Position numbers and translations under genes: made by a program
Shown: positions 33,542 through 36,423 of the stretch, piece after piece
Numbering within the stretch: position 1 is the stretch's first letter
How the letters are laid out: each line of letters opens with the position of its first letter
Notes under the pieces: model-generated
The model's database searches: none
What the model was told of the DNA's origin: nothing
The model's input: only the letters and a program-made list of their open reading frames with translations
NCBI GenBank assembly: GCA_028293125.1
Contig: JAQGPJ010000070.1
Location: forward strand, 1-36,423
Source: Verrucomicrobiales bacterium
Lineage (GTDB): Bacteria > Verrucomicrobiota > Verrucomicrobiia > Verrucomicrobiales > V1-33
Reading direction: 5' to 3'
DNA length: 36,423 bases

Positions 33542-33731
33542 GGCCTTGAAAATAAGTCACTTCCTCCGTTTTGGCCAATTTCTCATTTTCCTCTTTAGGC
33601 TAAATCCTCTCCTTCGCCCTCGGGGGAAAGTAGCCGGTGATATTCAGTGAGTTCCGCACGCAGATCTGAAGATGGTTCCAGTGCCTCAACTCGGCCCCTT
33701 CGTAAGTCGGCCGGCCCTCCGCGAAGTAGAG
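33542..33731. other. Intergenic stretch between transposase remnant and MITE
   Basis: No gene is seen. It separates the decayed transposase from the inverted-repeat element starting at 33732. Confidence 0.3.
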
Positions 33732-33958
33732 GTGATCACAAAAAACGGAATAAATTGTATACTAAGCGCGGCAATTCTGCCGTACAATGATTTTCACGGC
33801 ATTTTGGAGACGGATTGTTCCATAGGCTGTGAGGAAAATCGGTCGTGACACTGGGATTTTCCAAAAAGCCTGTGCAAGAGCTGCTTGGGCGCTTTCAGGG
33901 TTCATTTTGCCGTAGAATCAGGGCTTGGCGTATGATTTATTCCGTTTTCTGTGATCAC
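33732..33958. mobile_element. 227-bp element with imperfect long terminal inverted repeats (MITE-like)
   Basis: GTGATCACAAAAAACGGAAT, running to 33755, is matched by the reverse complement of 33935-33958 with one mismatch over 24 bases. The similarity continues inwards to roughly 55-60 bases with scattered differences (shared AAGC, ATTCT, CAAAATGA-like blocks). The middle codes for nothing recognisable. No target duplication is clear, so the exact boundary may differ by a few bases. Confidence 0.65.
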
Positions 33959-34075
33959 CCGGGGAAGCAAGCCTTTGGGTGCGTATCACCGCCCTTCCAT
34001 TTTCAAGTCACACCCAGCGGGCCGCTCCGGCCCGGCATCCCATAGCTGTTTTGCAAGTTCCTTATTTTTGTCTTT
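33959..34075. other. Upstream region of the nucleoside-hydrolase/cytochrome gene
   Basis: Short non-coding region between the MITE-like element and the ATG at 34076. It presumably carries the promoter, unless the inverted-repeat element supplies it. No Shine-Dalgarno is obvious. Confidence 0.3.
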
Positions 34076-35851
34076 ATGCGTCTTCCCGTTTATTACCTGC
34101 TGCTCCTCGCAGCGCTGTTTCCGGTTTGGACTTCCCCCGCTATGGTGCCGGAGCACACGATCCAAAACGGCGTCGTAAGCCTGGTGGGTGTTGGGCCGGA
34201 CAATCCTATTCTCTACGACAACGATTTCTGGACTGATGTGCCTGACGCCGCCTACCTGTGGATGAAAGTCAGTCTGGGTGAAGCAAAACTGGTGGGAAAT
34301 ATTATTACGCGATGCACATTTGGCTGGGAGGAAAAATATGCCCATGAACTCCGGCAGCAAACAGATGAGGCGGCGAAGCTCCTGCGGCTGGCACGGGAAA
34401 GCGGATTGAAAAACATCCCGGAACCAGTGGTCGGTTCCACGGTCGCCATCCGCAGGCCTCCCGGCGACAAGGAGTCGGACACCGCATTTGAGCGCACGGA
34501 GGGCAGTGCTTTGATCATCGCCGAGGCGAAAAAGGCCACGCCGGAAAAGCCGTTGCTGGTGTTTGTCGGCGGTTCCTGCACCACGATCGCCAGCGCCTTC
34601 TTGGCCGAACCATCCATCACGGAGCGCATCGTGGTTTTTCAGGTGGATGGCGGTGGATACAACGGCTCGGACCAGTGGGCGTGGGACATCACCCGGCGTC
34701 ATTTTAAATTTGTGAATTGGGCGCGTGGATATTTCTGGGGGAATGTCAGCGTCTGGCCGGAGGCGAGGTTCAAGGAATTGCCGGAGAATCCGCTGGGCGG
34801 CTTCCTGCGCGGATATGCGGCAAGCGATCTTGGAAAAGCCAACCAGTGGGGCGATGGCGCATGGCTCTTTCAACTCTTCGCGCCCGGCTGCATCACCGCC
34901 GTGGAGGATGACGATCAGCAGGGAATCACCGTGCCGCGTCACGGAAACAACACCCGCGCCATGGAAGACGAATTCTTCCGCACGATGAAAACTCCACATA
35001 CGCAGGAAATCATATTACCTTCAACTATCAAACCAGTAGTTTCCACGGTCACAGGCCTGCTCCTTGAGCCTCCCGTGGATTTATCGAAATTCACCCGTGA
35101 GGAATTCCTGCGCGTCAGTGCCAGCGTCGGGCCGCATAAAATCAACAAGCCGTGGACCACGGCGATACCCGCTCTGCCGCCCCATCCACGTTCCGATGTC
35201 CACGGGCTGGATGAGCGGGAGATCAGGGCCTGCATGCTGCAGGCACGGGATCTCTTTGAAAAGGGAGCCGCCGTGCCGGTCTCCGATGTGGGCCTGATCA
35301 GCACGCAGGAGGATGTCATCCGGCGCCCCATGTTCAATCATGTCTCCGCTTTTTCAAATGAGGTGGCGCATGTGTATCTGCTGGTGCAGAAGCCCGCGGG
35401 CGCTGATGCCTGGGGCACATTCTCCATCGTGCAGGACCGGACCACCAACCCGCCTTTGAATTATTTTGCCGAGATTAAGGGAAGTGAAGTCCGCTTCGAG
35501 GCCGTGAGCTGCTATAAATGCCACGCCAATGGCCCGTTGGCCGTCCACCCCGCCCGCGGGGATCTTATCAATGATGCCGCATTGCTCAAGGCCTTCAACC
35601 AGCACATCGGGGACCAGCCGCTCTCCCGGATGCACTACCCTCCGCATGATCCCGCCCCGGCCTATGGCGATCCCCTGACATTGAAGGCCTGCACGAAGTG
35701 CCATGCCAATGACGCGGACCGTGCCCCGCTTTTCAAAGTCCACTCCCACTCCATCAGAGTTCTCGTGGACTATGGACACATGCCTCCGGCGCGCCCCCTC
35801 AGACCTGAGGAACTGGCGGAGATCAAAGCATGGCTGGCTGTGAAACCGTAA
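34076..35851 (+). CDS. Nucleoside-hydrolase-like domain fused to a dihaem cytochrome c domain
   Basis: This is a 591-aa exported protein with signal peptide 1-22 (VYYLLLLAALFPVWTSPAM). Residues about 38-340 resemble inosine-uridine-type nucleoside hydrolases. The segment ILYDNDFWTDVPDAAYL has the D-x-D-x4-D metal pattern and LLVFVGGSCTTIASAF corresponds to the family core. The C-terminal third has two c-type haem sites, C479-Y-K-C482-H483 and C539-T-K-C542-H543, and M569 (HMPPARP) as a probable axial ligand. The last helix is EELAEIKAWL, as in monohaem cytochromes. The fusion suggests a periplasmic enzyme linked to electron transfer; whether it hydrolyses nucleosides is uncertain, since several catalytic positions cannot be confirmed by eye. 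Confidence 0.85.
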   Translation: MRLPVYYLLLLAALFPVWTSPAMVPEHTIQNGVVSLVGVGPDNPILYDNDFWTDVPDAAYLWMKVSLGEAKLVGNIITRCTFGWEEKYAHELRQQTDEAAKLLRLARESGLKNIPEPVVGSTVAIRRPPGDKESDTAFERTEGSALIIAEAKKATPEKPLLVFVGGSCTTIASAFLAEPSITERIVVFQVDGGGYNGSDQWAWDITRRHFKFVNWARGYFWGNVSVWPEARFKELPENPLGGFLRGYAASDLGKANQWGDGAWLFQLFAPGCITAVEDDDQQGITVPRHGNNTRAMEDEFFRTMKTPHTQEIILPSTIKPVVSTVTGLLLEPPVDLSKFTREEFLRVSASVGPHKINKPWTTAIPALPPHPRSDVHGLDEREIRACMLQARDLFEKGAAVPVSDVGLISTQEDVIRRPMFNHVSAFSNEVAHVYLLVQKPAGADAWGTFSIVQDRTTNPPLNYFAEIKGSEVRFEAVSCYKCHANGPLAVHPARGDLINDAALLKAFNQHIGDQPLSRMHYPPHDPAPAYGDPLTLKACTKCHANDADRAPLFKVHSHSIRVLVDYGHMPPARPLRPEELAEIKAWLAVKP

Positions 35852-35947
35852 CACACCATCAGGACCCCGGAAAGCCCGCCGCCGCCACCCGTTTGACAGG
35901 GGCACCCGCCCGGCCTCACGGCTTTCCTCCTTCTTTATTCCGCCGCC

Positions 35948-36289
35948 ATGACCGCTGAGGAACTTCTCCACCACATGCAGGCCGCCGCGCGGAAATACAA
36001 CCGCGCGCAGCGCGTTCTACCCGCCGCCGTGGGGATTGCCGCGACCGCCGGGCTGGTCATGCTCCTCCCCCCGGTGACGGGAGAAAAATTCCCCCGCGTG
36101 GATCAGCTTCGCTTGGCTGACAGTCGTAAGCGTTTGATCCATGCCCCTGTCCGGGCTGCGGTTGGTGAAAACAAAGATCTGAAGGGAGCGCTCGTCCTCC
36201 CTCAGCGTCCCGCGCACCAGCATTTTCCCAACATCAGGCTCATTAGGGGAAAGCCCGCAACGTCAACAGAATGCAGGTGGCTGCTGTAA
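35948..36289 (+). CDS. Small single-span membrane protein, possibly truncated
   Basis: This 113-aa frame begins with an amphipathic helix (ELLHHMQAAARKYNRAQRV) and one likely membrane segment (AVGIAATAGLVMLLP, residues about 27-41). Beyond residue 50 the sequence loses any secondary-structure pattern and is rich in Arg/Pro, so only the first half looks real. The frame ends nine bases before the TA target of the IS630 element at 36298, so the gene could be a truncated remnant. The function is unknown. Confidence 0.35.
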   Translation: MTAEELLHHMQAAARKYNRAQRVLPAAVGIAATAGLVMLLPPVTGEKFPRVDQLRLADSRKRLIHAPVRAAVGENKDLKGALVLPQRPAHQHFPNIRLIRGKPATSTECRWLL

Positions 36290-36299
36290 TTTCCCTTTA

Positions 36300-36423
36300 G
36301 AGCATTTCAAATAATATTGTAGCCACATGAGGCAAACCATCCTCTGGCATTCGTCGGACTCACCGCATCCAGTGCCGCCGCGACGGTCTCCAGCAGCTTC
36401 CCATGGGTCCGGGCCGCGGCCCT
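36300..36423 (-). mobile_element. IS630-family insertion sequence end (right edge, incomplete)
   Basis: Target dinucleotide TA at 36298-36299 is followed by the inverted repeat GAGCATTTC (36300-36308). The minus strand encodes the transposase C-terminus up to the window edge. The other end of the element lies beyond the window. Confidence 0.82.
36307..36423 (-). CDS. IS630-family transposase, C-terminal part only
   Basis: The visible 38 codons read RAAARTHGKLLETVAAALD, then AVSPTNARGWFASCGYNII and a TGA at 36307-36309 that overlaps the terminal repeat. This matches the conserved IS630 ending (AARTV...LW..I...LD.ITP.DARGWFxHCGY). The gene continues past the right edge, so the catalytic DDE residues are not visible. 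The same ending, degraded, is found in the miniature element at 27754-27830. Confidence 0.85.
   Translation of the reverse strand, partial: RAAARTHGKLLETVAAALDAVSPTNARGWFASCGYNII

Overview
The window looks like a Verrucomicrobiota-type genome, an inference from gene style rather than from a marker gene. It is GC-rich and mostly lacks Shine-Dalgarno sequences. It carries an ECF-type sigma gene in an operon with a zinc-ribbon/Ser-Thr kinase/membrane-anchored receptor, a nucleoside-hydrolase/cytochrome-c fusion, an M61 peptidase and large FHA/PP2C proteins. No rRNA, tRNA or CRISPR array was seen.

Region 1 (1-5834) is a class II lanthipeptide (RiPP) locus. The left edge holds the end of a precursor with a double-glycine leader and a one-cysteine core. 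A 14-bp hairpin separates it from a LanM synthetase of the three-cysteine (CCG) zinc type. A probable tandem-GNAT acyltransferase and an unknown 249-aa protein follow. On the opposite strand is a 73-aa nitrile-hydratase-leader-like (NHLP) peptide without Cys, behind a palindromic operator-like site. No dedicated exporter is visible.

Region 2 (6273-13838) is a co-directional signalling and transport cluster ending in a clear terminator. It encodes an OmpA-like envelope protein, an ABC transporter with two N-terminal FHA domains, an FHA/GAF-like/SpoIIE phosphatase, an RsbW-like kinase, and a STAS protein with eighteen perfect-length PPPxAx hexapeptide repeats. It reads as a partner-switching module joined to phosphothreonine reading and a membrane transporter.

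Region 3 (13911-20721) holds a serine-tailed unknown protein and a glycosyltransferase. A minus-strand operon encodes an ECF-like sigma factor, a C39-like cysteine peptidase and a large Ser/Thr kinase. The kinase frame has no stop at its natural end and runs antisense through almost the whole glycosyltransferase gene.

Region 4 (21337-27632) looks like a replicon core. Ten 22-bp iterons, six of them in three pairs on an exact 55-bp period, precede a terminator-like hairpin and a RepA-type initiator with a strong ribosome binding site. Beyond a two-gene membrane-protein operon lie a complete tyrosine recombinase and an overlapping ScpB-like gene. A plasmid-derived replicon or an integrated plasmid is likely.

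Region 5 (27633-36423) is a patchwork: an IS630-type miniature element, transposase remnants, a second miniature inverted-repeat element, an M61 peptidase, a possibly frameshifted BamE-like lipoprotein, a hexapeptide acyltransferase, the nucleoside-hydrolase/dihaem cytochrome fusion, and the 3' end of an IS630 transposase at the right edge.
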